Source: Chaetoceros tenuissimus
Lineage: Eukaryota > Bacillariophyta > Thalassiosirophyceae > Chaetocerotales > Chaetocerotaceae
Assembly: GCA_021927905.1 (NCBI GenBank)
Contig: BLLK01000045.1
Coordinates: 434,001-498,000, forward strand
Direction of reading: 5' to 3'
Length of the DNA: 64,000 bases
The notes under the pieces were generated by a model. It was not told where the DNA came from. It worked only from the letters and a program-made list of their open reading frames with translations, and made no database searches. Below are positions 51,805 through 62,095 of this stretch, in pieces. How positions within the stretch are numbered: position 1 is the stretch's first letter; the number at the start of each line of letters is the position of its first letter. The translations under genes were made by a program, and so were the position numbers.

Positions 51805-53650
51805 TTGAAAAAGAAAGATCATTATGTAAGACGTATTTCTCGATCGCCATCGGTGGAGAGGAGTGATCGAGGAAAGAAGTTGTATGAATTTAAGCAATTG
51901 TCTACTGTCAAAGTAAATAGGCGGGGAAGAAGCAAAGGTCCGAGAGATGCCAAGGAACATCAAGATAGAAAGCAAAAACGAAATAATTCTCTATTGAGAC
52001 GGTTCCAATCGAAAAAAGAAAAGAGAGGAAGGAATCGGACTGCTAGACCGAAGCTAGATCCTCCTCTCCCCCCTACAAATCCTAAACCATCGGAAAGAAG
52101 AATGAGTAAATCGCAAAAGCCACCTATACCATTGCCACCAAAACCTAGTAGTAGATCCAATAGTGTGTCTTTGGAAAGTCAAGAATCCATGACATTGTCT
52201 AATTCCATAGATGATGTGGAAAGGATAACTCTAGAAAGACAAATGTCGGAAGGTAGTATAGACCAGTGAATCAACTTTGAGTAATGTCTTGGAAAAAAAA
52301 GGGATACAATCACTTCGAGGATACCACCTACTGATGAAAGAATACACAAGGTAGAAATACTATTCGTCGTTCGGAGTGGTCTGTCAAAGATATTAGCGAT
52401 TTTGATTCCATATGGAATGAAATTGAGAGAAAATGATTTGAAAACTCATTTGATAAAGAGGATAAGAATGAGAATGAAAAAGAGACGAAGTACAAACCAT
52501 TACAAATAATACAAATTGGAGGCATTGAATCTGAAAGTGACTGAGATGCAAAACCAAGCGACTTGCTGAAACCTGCACAAAGCCTCAACAGCAAAGCCAA
52601 TGAATCTACGTGCGAGGATGCAAAAGAGGATCCATTTCATACTGCAAGTGACATGGTAGACGCTAGCGCATTCTTTATTCCACCAAGTAAGAGCAATGAC
52701 TATGATCAAGTATTGGATGATAGTGTAAGCATGTCCAAAAAGTCCAAAAGTAGTAAAGAAGGAATAGAAAGCAACAGTAGGATTGGTGAAGAAAATACCC
52801 CAAACAGTAAATCTTCGAGGAAAAGTAAAAGTACTAATCCATTTGATGATGATGATGTAGACAGGTGCCCAGATGATTTCCCAAATGATTTACCTAGAGC
52901 AGTGAGAAACGATGATGAAAATGATAATGAAGTATCAGATGTATCAGAGTCTATGTTAAAGAGACTTGTACAACAATTTAGAGGATATCAAGAATTCGCC
53001 ACAACAAATACTCGATCTTTTACTAATCGATACTGAATCTAATTCATTTCATACCACTGCATGGAAAGCTCCACCGCAACTTGCAGCGAAGCTGTATGAT
53101 TTGTTGAGATCCGATGAAACTGAAATATTGAATACTGTTGACTCTGATGGAAATACTCCAATGCATGTATGTTGTGGGAATTTGTCTTGCGAGGAAAATA
53201 TCGAAAATATTGAGCAGGTGGAACAAAGACCAGAGTTCAAAGCATTAAGTTTGCTACTTGAAAAATCTCCTGAATCATTGGATGTTCAGAACAATGAAGG
53301 AGATACACCAATACATTTGTTTTCTCAGTTCGCCCTTGGTCTCAACACAAGTAAATCCTCGAGCAGGAGAACAAAAAGATACTGCAATAGCTGTGTTGAA
53401 AATGATCAAGAGAAAGATAACATCAAAAGAAACATGGAACATTAGGGATAGTAGCAGCGCGTGTCCTCTCCATGTAGCAGTAGGTAATGGAGCTCACGAC
53501 GACATTGTCCTTTCAATTATACGATCTGCTCCACTTTCATGCAGAGTTCAAGATGAAAGAGGTATGATTCCTTTACACTATGTGACGGTATTTAGATTAC
53601 ATGGAGCAGAAATTGTACTGGAGATGATTAAGAAATACTCTAATGCGATT
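51805..53650 (+). pseudogene. Broken ankyrin-repeat gene
   Basis: The reading begins without an ATG in a basic, proline-rich piece (RRGRSKGPRDAKEHQDRKQKR, LPPTNPKPSE, PPIPLPPKPSSRS). It meets a stop at 52267, then continues as WSVKDISDFDSIWNEIERK and IIQIGGIESESD with two more in-frame TGA codons, and runs on as acidic/Ser-rich sequence to about 52985. There it changes frame; a 53-bp GT-AG intron is possible at this point. It then gives ankyrin repeats (GNTPMHVCCGNLSC, GDTPIHLFSQFALG). Near 53340 a second frame change leads into ACPLHVAVGNGAHDDIVLSII and GMIPLHYVTVF. Protein similarity ends near 53650, next to the end of the convergent LRR pseudogene. The layout (basic head, acidic stretch, ankyrins) echoes the neighbour at 46307-50337. 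Several breaks make expression of a full protein unlikely. Confidence 0.7.
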
Positions 53651-53675
53651 TGCCATAGCTTATTATATTCATGGA

Positions 53676-54485
53676 TTAATTTTCGATTCCATCAATCTTC
53701 ATCAAACGAAGAATACGAGCCCTTACCAATACCATCTCATCAAACTTCTCCGCATATGGATTTGCATTTAGGTAGTCCATCGGAGTGCGTCCAAATCTGT
53801 CCTTGTCGTTGTAGAGCCTCTTGCCAATGTCAGAATAAAGGTGTTCTTCATCAGTGCATAGACGACAGATAATGTCGGTAGAGTTGATTTGAGTCTTTGC
53901 AAATATTGCATGAAGAGGGTAGTTATCGTGTTGATGGAACTTGATCCAGTCGACTAACAGACATGAATCGTCGCCATCTTCGTTGAATGGTGAAGAAGTC
54001 CAAATCTTGGAGCCTTGAAATGTTGTAGGATGTACTTCTGTATTTGCAGGGATGATGATTGTGTCAAGTCTATGAATATCTCGAAACGCCCTAGGTCCGA
54101 TGTATGTACAAGAAGGTGGGATGAAGTTTGTCGGTCCAAAGCGTTCTCCAAGGCTCTTACAACCAGCCAATGCACGCTCCCCAATAGCTTCTACATTTGT
54201 AGACCAAACGATTTCTTTCAAGCCTATCAAATTTTCAAATGCAAAGTCTCCAAGAGTTTTGACAAAATTTGCCATTGCAGCTTTATCAAACAACCAATTA
54301 CCGATTAAATCATATTCCAATCGAGGTTAATGTATCACACCTTCTTCAATGATTAATTTCATTACTGTACTGAGAATAGGAGGAAGACCGTCTCTCAAGT
54401 TTAATCCTAATCTTTGACCATCATGCCATATCTCAGAAATCTCTTCGCCATCGTATACAAATACATGAAAATTTGGTTCATACAT
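53676..54485 (-). pseudogene. LRR_5/BspA-like protein gene with an internal stop
   Basis: From the ATG at 54485 (MYEPNFHVFVYDGEEISEIW) the frame is open for 52 codons to a TAA at 54329-54327 (in GVIH-stop-PRLEYDLIG). The same frame then stays open to 53676 and covers a full LRR_5 domain (MANFVKTLGDFAFENL, LKEIVWSTNVEAIGERALAGC, PPSCTYIGPRAFRDI, LDTIIIPANTEVHPTTF). The conserved tail follows (VDWIKFHQHDNYPLHAIFAKTQ, RFGRTPMDYLNANPYAEKFDE). It lines up with the intact paralogue at 54783-55607 along its whole length. A single stop is the only break seen, so it is a young pseudogene or a readthrough case; translation from an internal Met is also possible. Confidence 0.75.
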
Positions 54486-54782
54486 CTGAACTTTTTATGT
54501 CAGCCTCTCTGACTCTGAATTTTCCATCCACAAACAAAATTGATAATTTTTGACACATCTCTATTCAAATACATCATTCAGTCGATTAACAACATTTTAT
54601 TCTATGAGCAGTTCACGACACGTCGACAAAGGGGTTGCTTATTCCTTTCTCGTGTGAAGGCAATATATTTCTAGATATAATGTAGTTATATTCCAATAGC
54701 GAAGATAACGTAATTTAATTCTTATCTTTAGTTACAATAATACTACAACTTTACTCTCAAGTCCATTGATCGCAAAAACTTC

Positions 54783-55607
54783 TCAAACCCCATCCAATCT
54801 CATTATGCGTGTCATAGAAGCTTTTACAAGCTTCAACTCGTCAAACTGTGTTTCGTCAACAAATGGATTACGATGAAGATAGTCCATAGGAGTAAGTCCA
54901 TATCTATCCTTGTCTTTGTAGAGTTTGTTGCAAGAAAAAGAGGACAAGTACTCGTCATTGTTGCATAGCTCGTTGAGGATTTCTTCGGGGTTGAATTGAG
55001 TCTTTGCAAACATTGCATGGATTGGGTAGGTATCGTGCTGATGGTTTTTGATCCAGTTGATCAATTCGCGAGGTATGGCATCTTTGTGTACTGGCGAGGA
55101 TTCCCAGACCAAAGATCCGTTGAAAGCTGAAGGATGCACTAAAGTATGTTCAGGAATGATAATCATATCAAGGCATTGAGTATCTGCAAATGCATGAGGT
55201 CCAATCAATCTACATGTAGGAGGGAGAAAATTAGTAAGTCCAAAGTATTTGCCAAGTCTCTCACAGCCTTCCAATGCCTGCTCTCCAATAGTCTCTAGAT
55301 TCTCTGACCAAATGACTTCTTCTAGGTTGGCGAAACAATTAAAAGCCCCGTCTCCGAGAGTTTTGACAGAGTTTGCCATTGTAATTTTCTTAATGTCACC
55401 TCTGTATATTGACGCTCTATAAAGCAAAGGACCCATACCAGATACACGCTCCACTCCATCTTCAATAATAAGATGGTATCGAATAGGCCTAGCTCTTATC
55501 GTAAACATAAACGTTACTTCATCATCAGATTCTTCGCCTCCTTCATGATGAGGATTCACAACTCTTTCACCGTCGTATCTGACCTCAAGAAGTTCTTCAC
55601 CAGTCAT
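54783..55607 (-). CDS. LRR_5/BspA-like leucine-rich-repeat protein
   Basis: A 274-residue intact protein, paralogue of the broken copy just downstream. An N-terminal region with an FMFTIRARPIRYHLIIEDGV strand precedes BspA-type repeats: ITMANSVKTLGDGAFNCFANL, VIWSENLETIGEQALEGC, FLPPTCRLIGPHAFADTQ and MIIIPEHTLVHPSAFNGSLVW. The tail INWIKNHQHDTYPIHAMFAKTQF...DRYGLTPMDYLHRNPF is a conserved ending that I recall from large diatom LRR families, especially in Chaetoceros. No signal peptide or membrane segment is visible, so it is likely cytosolic. Function is unknown; such repeats usually bind other proteins. The two copies show tandem duplication in a fast-changing patch. Confidence 0.8.
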   Translation of the reverse strand: MTGEELLEVRYDGERVVNPHHEGGEESDDEVTFMFTIRARPIRYHLIIEDGVERVSGMGPLLYRASIYRGDIKKITMANSVKTLGDGAFNCFANLEEVIWSENLETIGEQALEGCERLGKYFGLTNFLPPTCRLIGPHAFADTQCLDMIIIPEHTLVHPSAFNGSLVWESSPVHKDAIPRELINWIKNHQHDTYPIHAMFAKTQFNPEEILNELCNNDEYLSSFSCNKLYKDKDRYGLTPMDYLHRNPFVDETQFDELKLVKASMTRIMRLDGV

Positions 55608-56002
55608 CTTTACTTTTTAAAACCTTACTTTTCTCGACCAAGGAAGACATGTGGTGATCACCTGTCAACCTACTGTCTAAATGAATCATTCATCATCGCA
55701 ATGTATAGATAACATCCAACATCAGTCCATAAAAATCTTTTTGATGTCATCATGTCGTGTCGTTGCTGTGCAAAATCTAATAGTACGTTATTTGTACGTT
55801 AGTTGAGAAGCGAAAAGAACATGTTCAAGAAAAAATCCAGAAATGCTAACTACCTAGACGATGGAGACGAGTCCGTCGTTTCGTCCCTCCTCACTCTTTT
55901 CAATTTATTCAAGGTACTACAAAAGAGGAACCTTTCACTTTTCAATAAGTTCTACCATAACCAACTCTGCATAGAAGAAAATAAATCATTTGTCTCCTAA
56001 AT
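55608..56002. promoter_or_regulatory. Divergent promoter region, LRR / MYND gene, with a possible upstream ORF
   Basis: About 395 bp. The plus strand holds MFKKKSRNANYLDDGDESVVSSLLTLFNLFK from an ATG at 55821, followed at once by a GT. It reads like protein but could not be joined in frame to the MYND gene. It may be an upstream ORF, a leftover exon or chance. Confidence 0.3.
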
Positions 56003-57314
56003 ATGGGCAAAAAAGGAAAGAGAGGCAGAGGAAATAAACAAGCTAGAACTGCGGATCGTCGTAAGTTCCAAAAGGTGAATTTGATTCGACGTCAACAAAA
56101 ATAATTCTTCTAACATTACTCTCCTTTGCTAAGTATTGTATGACAATTTCTATGATGAGTTGAATCAAATGCTTGATGATGCTTGTGATAGTGACAGCGC
56201 TGGTTTAAGTTCTAAAGCAGCAATTGAGTATAAAGAAGGCATTCAATTTTTGGAATCCAACCAGAGTAAAATTCTACAAATATCCAAAACACCTGTTCAG
56301 AAACAATACCTCTTTCATCATTATAGCGCATTGTACGCGAATCTCTTGTCGCTTGAATATAGTCGCCTTTGCTTTGGGAGTGTGATGGAAATTTGCAAGG
56401 ATTTCTTTTCGAAATGTAAAAAAAGTGAAGAGAAATTGATTGCTAACTCGCAATTCTTTCCAGTTATTCAATTGTATTATCATACCACAATGTTGCTAGA
56501 AGGGGCACCGATTGCAGATGCTGTTGTCACACTTATAAAACAATTTGATTCTGATAGAGTCAGTAATGGAAAAGCGAAAGAAATGATGCTATCAGCCATG
56601 AAAGTTTTCAGATCCAAAAAGGATTATGCGAATGCACTTACTGTCTGCAAACAAATGGAGTTACTTGACGACGACAAAACGCCTCTATTGCAGACATATC
56701 TTGACCAATATGTAGTTGAATATTCTGTGAAGAAGGACTATGTTCGTCCAATACTCCTACAGGGCTTACGAGAAGAATCGGGAAAAAAGAATGAAAAAGA
56801 TCTTTCTATTGATCGTAGACGTTTCTGGATACTCGCACAGGTGTACTATATTTTCTACCAAGTGGATAAAGCAATTTTTTTCTTTGAAAGGTATTTGCAA
56901 ACGGCATACGCTCTGGATCAGTGCAATACATGCTGTCAAAGGGCCACTGAGTCTGAAGTAAAACTCGTGTGCAGTGGATGCAGAGCAGCTTGTTATTGTA
57001 GTCTCGAACATCAACGTATGACATGGAAGAAATATTTTGGATTAGGAGTGCAAATTGGTCATGAACAGCTATGTCCTGTAATGAAAGCCTACAGAAAGTG
57101 GAACACAGCAGCAGCTGATGGAGAGGACAAGGCAGTGCGACTGAGGAGACGCTTAGATAGAGAGTGTCTATATTTTTTATCTCATGGGATAGGCCTTAAG
57201 GATAAGCGCGCACAGTTTGAGGTCAAATACCTTGATTCGAAAGGAGAAGTGCTTTACGAATTCACTGCTGATGAAAATGATAACGAACGTCTCGACTCAT
57301 GGTTCAGACTATAA
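56003..57314 (+). CDS. MYND zinc-finger protein
   Basis: Exon 1 is only 58 bp (56003-56060, MGKKGKRGRGNKQARTADR) and is joined over a 73-bp intron (phase 1, GTAAGT...CTAAG) to 56134-57314, giving 412 residues. The middle is helical, with TPR-like pairs (AMKVFRSKKDYANALTVCKQM, RFWILAQVYYIFYQVDKAIFFFERYL). The MYND finger is at about residues 283-333: C-N-T-C, then CSGCRAACYCSLEHQRMTW and HEQLCPVM, with the full C-C...C-C...C-C...H-C spacing stretched by an insertion before the last His/Cys. Proteins with a basic MGKK start, TPR-like helices and a C-terminal MYND are frequent in diatoms; the finger usually binds protein partners. No SET domain is present. Confidence 0.88.
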
Positions 57315-58117
57315 AAGAATGTTGATGATGAAGGCATCGAAGAATAAGATACGTAATTAGTCTATGGACCATAGACGAATATAATTTAGTTCACAGAGAA
57401 ACTCAATCGCTTCTTATATGTAGCATTTTTAAAATCATTCATATTTTCTTCTTGAATGAAATTTGCCAATGCATTGCTTGTATACTGCTGCGGTTCTGGA
57501 TAGGACATGTATTGGAACGAGGAAGTCGCTCATTTCGTCTCTGACACAAAGAAGTCTAGCTTTGGTATTGCCGTTAGATAATTCAAGACAATGATCAATA
57601 ACCTAGCTAGAATGGTTAAAAAGGACTTGAATTCTACGTACTGTCTAATTTTGAGGGTATTGAAGGGTCTAAACAATCCTGTACACTGTACACGAAAAAA
57701 TGTTGACGACTCGTTTGCAGTGGATGCTGAGTTTTTCCATGAGCATTGACCACAAACATGAAACTCGGAGAAAGATTCAGTGCAGGGAACACAAATTGGT
57801 TATCAAGCTTTACATCTCCTCTTCACAAACCCAGAGAACATACAATTTGCAAGTGAGAATTCAACAATCAAGTGAAACCTTTGACGAGGAAAGAGCCGAT
57901 TGGGATTGAATGCAATGCCCACCAATCACTTCTGTAGGTTTGAAACATATTTCTTTTCTTCCAGACATGAGATCTACTGAACAACTCCCACAAGTATTGT
58001 AAACTTGAGGAACATCGAACTAGCAGAAAGTTTACATGAACTTAATAATCTTAATCTTATCACAGTTTCAATCTAACTTCTATTATTTATTATCATTATG
58101 AAAAATTACTACGGACC
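57315..58117. other. Convergent intergenic region with no gene recognised
   Basis: About 800 bp between the 3' ends of the MYND and SVP26 genes. An open frame at 57700-57909 has mixed composition and no recognisable features. This is long for a convergent gap in this window, so a decayed gene is possible. Confidence 0.35.
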
Positions 58118-59102
58118 TCAATATTTCTTGCGTTGTTGTGTCGTATTGTACGATTGATAATGAGACTGATTGTTACCATATTGCTGATACCCCCCTGGTG
58201 CACTATAGCTTTGTTGCTGCATATTGAAGTTTTGCTGTTGCGCATATTGTTGTTGTTGCTGTTGAGGTTGCTGTCCATAAGATGCTCCATAAGGCTGCTG
58301 TTGCGCATTCTGTGCTTGAGAATAGTCATTTCCTCCTACATATCCATAACTATCATCTCTGTCTTTCTTCTCCGTTCCATACCCATACCCCGCTTTTCTC
58401 ATAACTTCATCCTTTTTCTGCAAAAGAGTATCTACGAAACTTTTGAACAAACCCTTCATCTTTCTTTGTCCCTCTCCGCCACCTTGATTTCCAGTCGCCA
58501 TTGGCAAACTTTCCTCAATACTAGTGAGAGAAATAAAGTATCCAAGTGGAACAACCCACACAAAAATAAACAAGAAGCCCATTACTTTCATTGCTGGACT
58601 TTGGGAACCAAATGAATTTTCATTGTAATTTCTTCCATGTTCATATCTGTAATCATCAGAAATGAAGTAATTGAACCAAGACAAATGGTTTAGCAATGTC
58701 ACGACAAGTGCCCAGATTGTTGCTACTGATACTGGTTGTACAAACGGGAAATTAGCCAGCAGTGGAATGTAGGAGAGATAAGATACAACACCAAACAAAC
58801 ATTTTGTGAATGGTAATCCATCAATTGCAAGTAGGATATAAAATGCTCCAATTCCGAGAGTAGATCTATGAAGAAATTTCTTGACGAGAGACGAATATTC
58901 TTCTGCCAATTCACATGCAAGGTAGAGACTATGGTATGGTAAAATATGTTTGAAAGAGCCATTATTGTCAGTTTCGTGAATAAAGAATCTGAAAAAGATT
59001 CGAAATAGAAAGACTGACTTACCCAGCAGAAACGGACAAGGCCAGTACAGCCACCGCTATCCAGCCTCCAATGAACGACGTGATTTTAAAGATAAAGCCC
59101 AT
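58118..59102 (-). CDS. SVP26: SVP26/TEX261 early-Golgi cargo receptor
   Basis: Exons 59023-59102 and 58118-58928 are joined over a 94-bp phase-2 intron (GTAAGT...CATAG), restoring SVSAGLYLACELAEEYSS, for 296 residues. Four membrane segments are expected: GWIAVAVLALSVSAGLYL, GIGAFYILLAIDGLPF, TIWALVVTLLNHLSWFNYF and GFLFIFVWVVPLGYFISL. The pieces EEYSSLVKKFLHRS, LLANFPFVQP, LNHLSWFNYF and FVWVVPLGYFISL match yeast Svp26 and TEX261, which load Golgi glycosyltransferases into COPII vesicles. It has a long Gln/Tyr/Gly-rich C-terminal tail (about 100 residues) that yeast Svp26 lacks. The start at MGFIFKITS is chosen because the first membrane segment follows; the frame allows a longer N-terminus to 59246. 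Confidence 0.88.
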
Positions 59103-59481
59103 TGATTTGGTTAAGCAATAATATGTATCGTAGCTCCGTTCTTCTTCAGCACTCCTTTTCGGTGTAATTGAATTAGACTGTGTGAAAAGACCGTTTTTGA
59201 ATTCTTGTCCCAATCTGTTTTCTAAGAAGAAAAGCAACCCTTTCAAAAAGGTAAGGATGAAAAGGAGGGTTGTTTGGTTTGGCTATGCGAAGCAAAATCT
59301 TTCGCGGCTATGTGAGAAGATAGGTGTCAGTCGTATCTTTCTCATCACCACAGAAGATCGTCAGTTCAACAACTCAGCGATCAATCTAAAGAAATCTCTC
59401 CTCTCTGATGTGAATCTAATCAGCATATCTACCAAGTGAAAGCATTCAGTGAAAACAAACAACAGAAGTATCTCAACAAAC
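59103..59481. promoter_or_regulatory. Divergent promoter region, SVP26 / lumen protein
   Basis: About 380 bp between divergent starts. An open frame at 59182-59439 on the plus strand has no recognisable domain and is probably chance. Confidence 0.3.
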
Positions 59482-60308
59482 ATGTTTCGTGGTCTAGTAT
59501 TCGCTCTTGCACTTCTTCAAAGTGTAAACGTCATTGCATACTCTACTCAGAGCAGCAGTAGAAGTACATTGACAGCATCCACCTCCAATTCACTTGCACC
59601 TTCTCGTCGTGCATTCCTTAAAACTGCATCTGCAACAGCAGCTTCATTTATTGCATCTTCATCCATTGCTCCTGTTCCAGCAAATGCAGTTGGACCTGTG
59701 AAGCTAAAACTTGCTGTCAAATCTTATTCCGCTAAGATATGTCCACCTGATCGTCCAATTCCGGTAAGTGCATTCTTGTTTTCATGTACTTGTCATATGG
59801 TACTTTTCAATCAAAATTGTCATCTAATGAAATTGACCAGGGTGAGAAAGCGATGAAAGGTATGAAGGGATTGTGTGTCACAGTTGTAGCGGATGTATTA
59901 GATGCTTCTCCAAAAGACTTGGAAAAAGTTGGAGTATACGGATTTGTAGTTGATGCTGTCACTGGAGATTCTGTTCTTGCAAATAACCCTGATCTTTCAA
60001 CAGATGCAGGACAGTTCGCAATGATTGAAACTATTAAACCAACTACAAAGCAAGTAGAGTTTGAATTTATTGCTGCAGTACCAATGGAGAAGAAGTTGGA
60101 GGATTACGATAATGGAATAGGTGAATTGGATTTCCAGAGTCTAAGAATCGTTTCTTTTCCTGGTGGACAACAATATGGGGCTGTAAATCCATGTGAAATG
60201 AATGAATTCAGTGATGAGTGTGAGGCTTGGGAAGCAGAAAATGGACCATATGAGGCTGGAGACTATATGGTAAAGAAAAAAGCTTACAAGACAGAGAAGA
60301 AGAAATAA
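59482..60308 (+). CDS. Thylakoid-lumen protein with bipartite plastid presequence
   Basis: Exons 59482-59763 and 59841-60308 are joined over a 77-bp phase-0 intron (GTAAGT...ACCAG), for 249 residues. The N-terminus has three parts: a signal peptide (MFRGLVFALALLQSVNVIA), a Ser/Thr-rich transit-like stretch beginning with Tyr (the place of the Phe in the diatom ASAF motif), and a second hydrophobic part SRRAFLKTASATAASFIASS with twin Arg, ending PANA. This is the expected route: ER, plastid envelopes, then Tat transport into the thylakoid lumen. The mature domain starts VGPVKLKLAVKSYSAKICPPDRPIPGEKAMKG, is about 180 residues long and ends Lys-rich. I do not recognise its family with certainty. 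A photosystem or lumen assembly role is inference. Confidence 0.8.
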
Positions 60309-60343
60309 ATTCATAGTTTAGGTCAAATTCAATGCAGAATCGT

Positions 60344-61642
60344 TTATTTCCATTTAATTAAAATGATATCATTGTTTTGTAGTACGTAATCTTTTCCTTC
60401 AGTTCTGACATTGCCCGCATCTCGAGCTTCATTGTAATTATTGTACATGAGCATATCTTTCGCTTCAGTGACTTCGGCGCGCATGAACCCTCTTTGTATT
60501 TCACCATGTAACTTGCCAGCAAGACCAAGCGCACTTATTCCAGAAGATATCACATGAGTCTTTATGGTTTGTGAACGCTCAACAGGAACTCCAGGACCAG
60601 TGTAAACTAAGCTCAAATTCAAGATATCTTTTACCAACAATGGGAGTATATGATAGCTTAATTGCTCCAACACATTACTATCGTCTTCACCTATGAATGA
60701 TGCTACATATTCACTTCTTTCCTCTGCATCTAATAATCCTAATTCAGATTCAAATTTAGCACTTGTCAGCATGTATGAATCAATTTCGAGGTCGCAATAC
60801 TGTATTTGATTCATGTAATCTTTTACTTTGTCCAAAACTTCATCTCGATTGAGAAAGTAGTCAATATCGTCTACGTTAAAAGCATAAATGACTGGCTTCA
60901 ATGACAAAAGGCCCATACTTTTGATCAGAAATGTTTCTGTTTCAGTCAAGCCAATTGACCGTGCAAGTTTCCCTTCCTCCAATGCAGCTTCGATTTTGGA
61001 CAAGACCTCTCGTTCATCATCTGGACAAGAGTTTTTCTCCAACCTTCTTTGTACATGAGCAAGATCTGCTAGCAATAATTCTAAATTGATAACTTCTGCA
61101 TCTGCTACAGGATCAACTTTCCCATCTACATGAATAATATCATCATCAATATAGCTTCGAACAACGTGAACAATTACATCACATTCACGTACTGTTGCAA
61201 GAAATTTGTTACCTAAACCTTCTCCCCTGCTAGCCCCTTTCACCAGCCCAGCCACATCAACCAAAGAAATAGTTCCAGGCACTGCCTTTTTGCTCGATGC
61301 TATTTTCGCCAAGGGTTCAAGATTAGGATCTGGTATTGGAATCGGAGTTACATTTGGTTCAATAGTACAAAAAGGAAAATTTTGTGAATTTGCTATGCTA
61401 CGCTGTGCGATGGCATTGAAAAGGGTAGATTTTCCAACATTTGGAAGACCACATATTGCTACCTTCACTTTCATATGGAGTTGATGACATCGTCTTGTAG
61501 GAATAATTCTTTGCTTGTGAAAAGGATTTTGAAAGCTCGACCGAGATATGTGAGGGTCTATGAATGAAAATGAATTTATGCATGGAACTACTGATAAAAG
61601 TATGATGAGTGCATTTGCTAGAAAGGACATAAAGATGAGCAT
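60344..61642 (-). CDS. YchF/OLA1-family GTPase/ATPase with organelle presequence
   Basis: A 432-residue protein. After a 56-residue N-terminal extension the YchF core begins MKVKVAICGLPNVGKSTLFNAIA (P-loop at residues 65-72), then QNFPFCTIEPN, the Walker B-like LVDVAGLVKGASRGEGLGNKFLATVRECD, a coiled-coil insert (LLADLAHVQRRLEKNS) and the nucleotide-base region YAFNVDD. The C-terminal TGS domain (TIKTHVISSGISALGLAGKLHGEIQRGFMRAEV, EGKDYVLQNNDIILIKW) is complete. YchF binds ribosomes and hydrolyses ATP/GTP. The extension starts with a signal-peptide-like MLIFMSFLANALIILLSVVPCINS and then FSF, which resembles the diatom plastid ASAF entry signal. So this is likely the plastid copy. Confidence 0.92.
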   Translation of the reverse strand: MLIFMSFLANALIILLSVVPCINSFSFIDPHISRSSFQNPFHKQRIIPTRRCHQLHMKVKVAICGLPNVGKSTLFNAIAQRSIANSQNFPFCTIEPNVTPIPIPDPNLEPLAKIASSKKAVPGTISLVDVAGLVKGASRGEGLGNKFLATVRECDVIVHVVRSYIDDDIIHVDGKVDPVADAEVINLELLLADLAHVQRRLEKNSCPDDEREVLSKIEAALEEGKLARSIGLTETETFLIKSMGLLSLKPVIYAFNVDDIDYFLNRDEVLDKVKDYMNQIQYCDLEIDSYMLTSAKFESELGLLDAEERSEYVASFIGEDDSNVLEQLSYHILPLLVKDILNLSLVYTGPGVPVERSQTIKTHVISSGISALGLAGKLHGEIQRGFMRAEVTEAKDMLMYNNYNEARDAGNVRTEGKDYVLQNNDIILIKWK

Positions 61643-62095
61643 TGGGTTGCTGTGGGGTTTTGTCTGTATTCAATAGTATTGTAAAGGTTCAATTATTTCA
61701 GAGACAAAAGATGGTATGGTACGGTAGTAACTACTGGCAAAACTTTGCAGCTTTTTCATTTCCAATGACTTACTCGCCATATTCAGATACGAAAGCAGAT
61801 GAACTAAAAATATAAAAACCGGAGAAATTCCGAGCTAAAATCATGCTAATGACCCGGAGAGGTGTATAAAATTAGCCTTATTGTATAAGCGTTGTGTTGG
61901 AAGACACAATTTTTCATCAAGAAACAGATCTGAAAAAATTCGATCTACTGGACAAGTATTGAGTAGCAAAATTCTGCAATTGATAATAGTAACCATCTCT
62001 TTCCTGTCATCGATAAAGCAGGAGCCATCAACACAGTTCTACTTTTTCATCACAGCTGAAATTTCAATCAGATCCAAATAGAGCTGATCGATGAA
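61643..62095. promoter_or_regulatory. Divergent promoter region, YchF / choline-transporter-like gene, with overlapping uORF
   Basis: About 450 bp between divergent starts. An ATG at 62091 opens a six-codon frame (stop at 62109-62111) that overlaps the main start at 62096, so ribosomes must pass it. A longer frame at 61881-62081 shows no protein features. Confidence 0.4.

Noticed and set aside
57700-57909. 69-codon open frame
   Set aside because: No recognisable features and no conserved pattern; judged chance.
58200-58310. CAA/CAG-type repeat as a separate element
   Set aside because: It is the Gln-rich tail of the SVP26-like protein, not a mobile or CRISPR-like repeat.
59182-59439. 85-codon open frame between SVP26 and the lumen-protein gene
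   Set aside because: Lies in a divergent promoter, basic random-looking composition, no domain.
61881-62081. 66-codon open frame ahead of the CTL gene
   Set aside because: No domain, in the likely 5' leader; treated as leader sequence.
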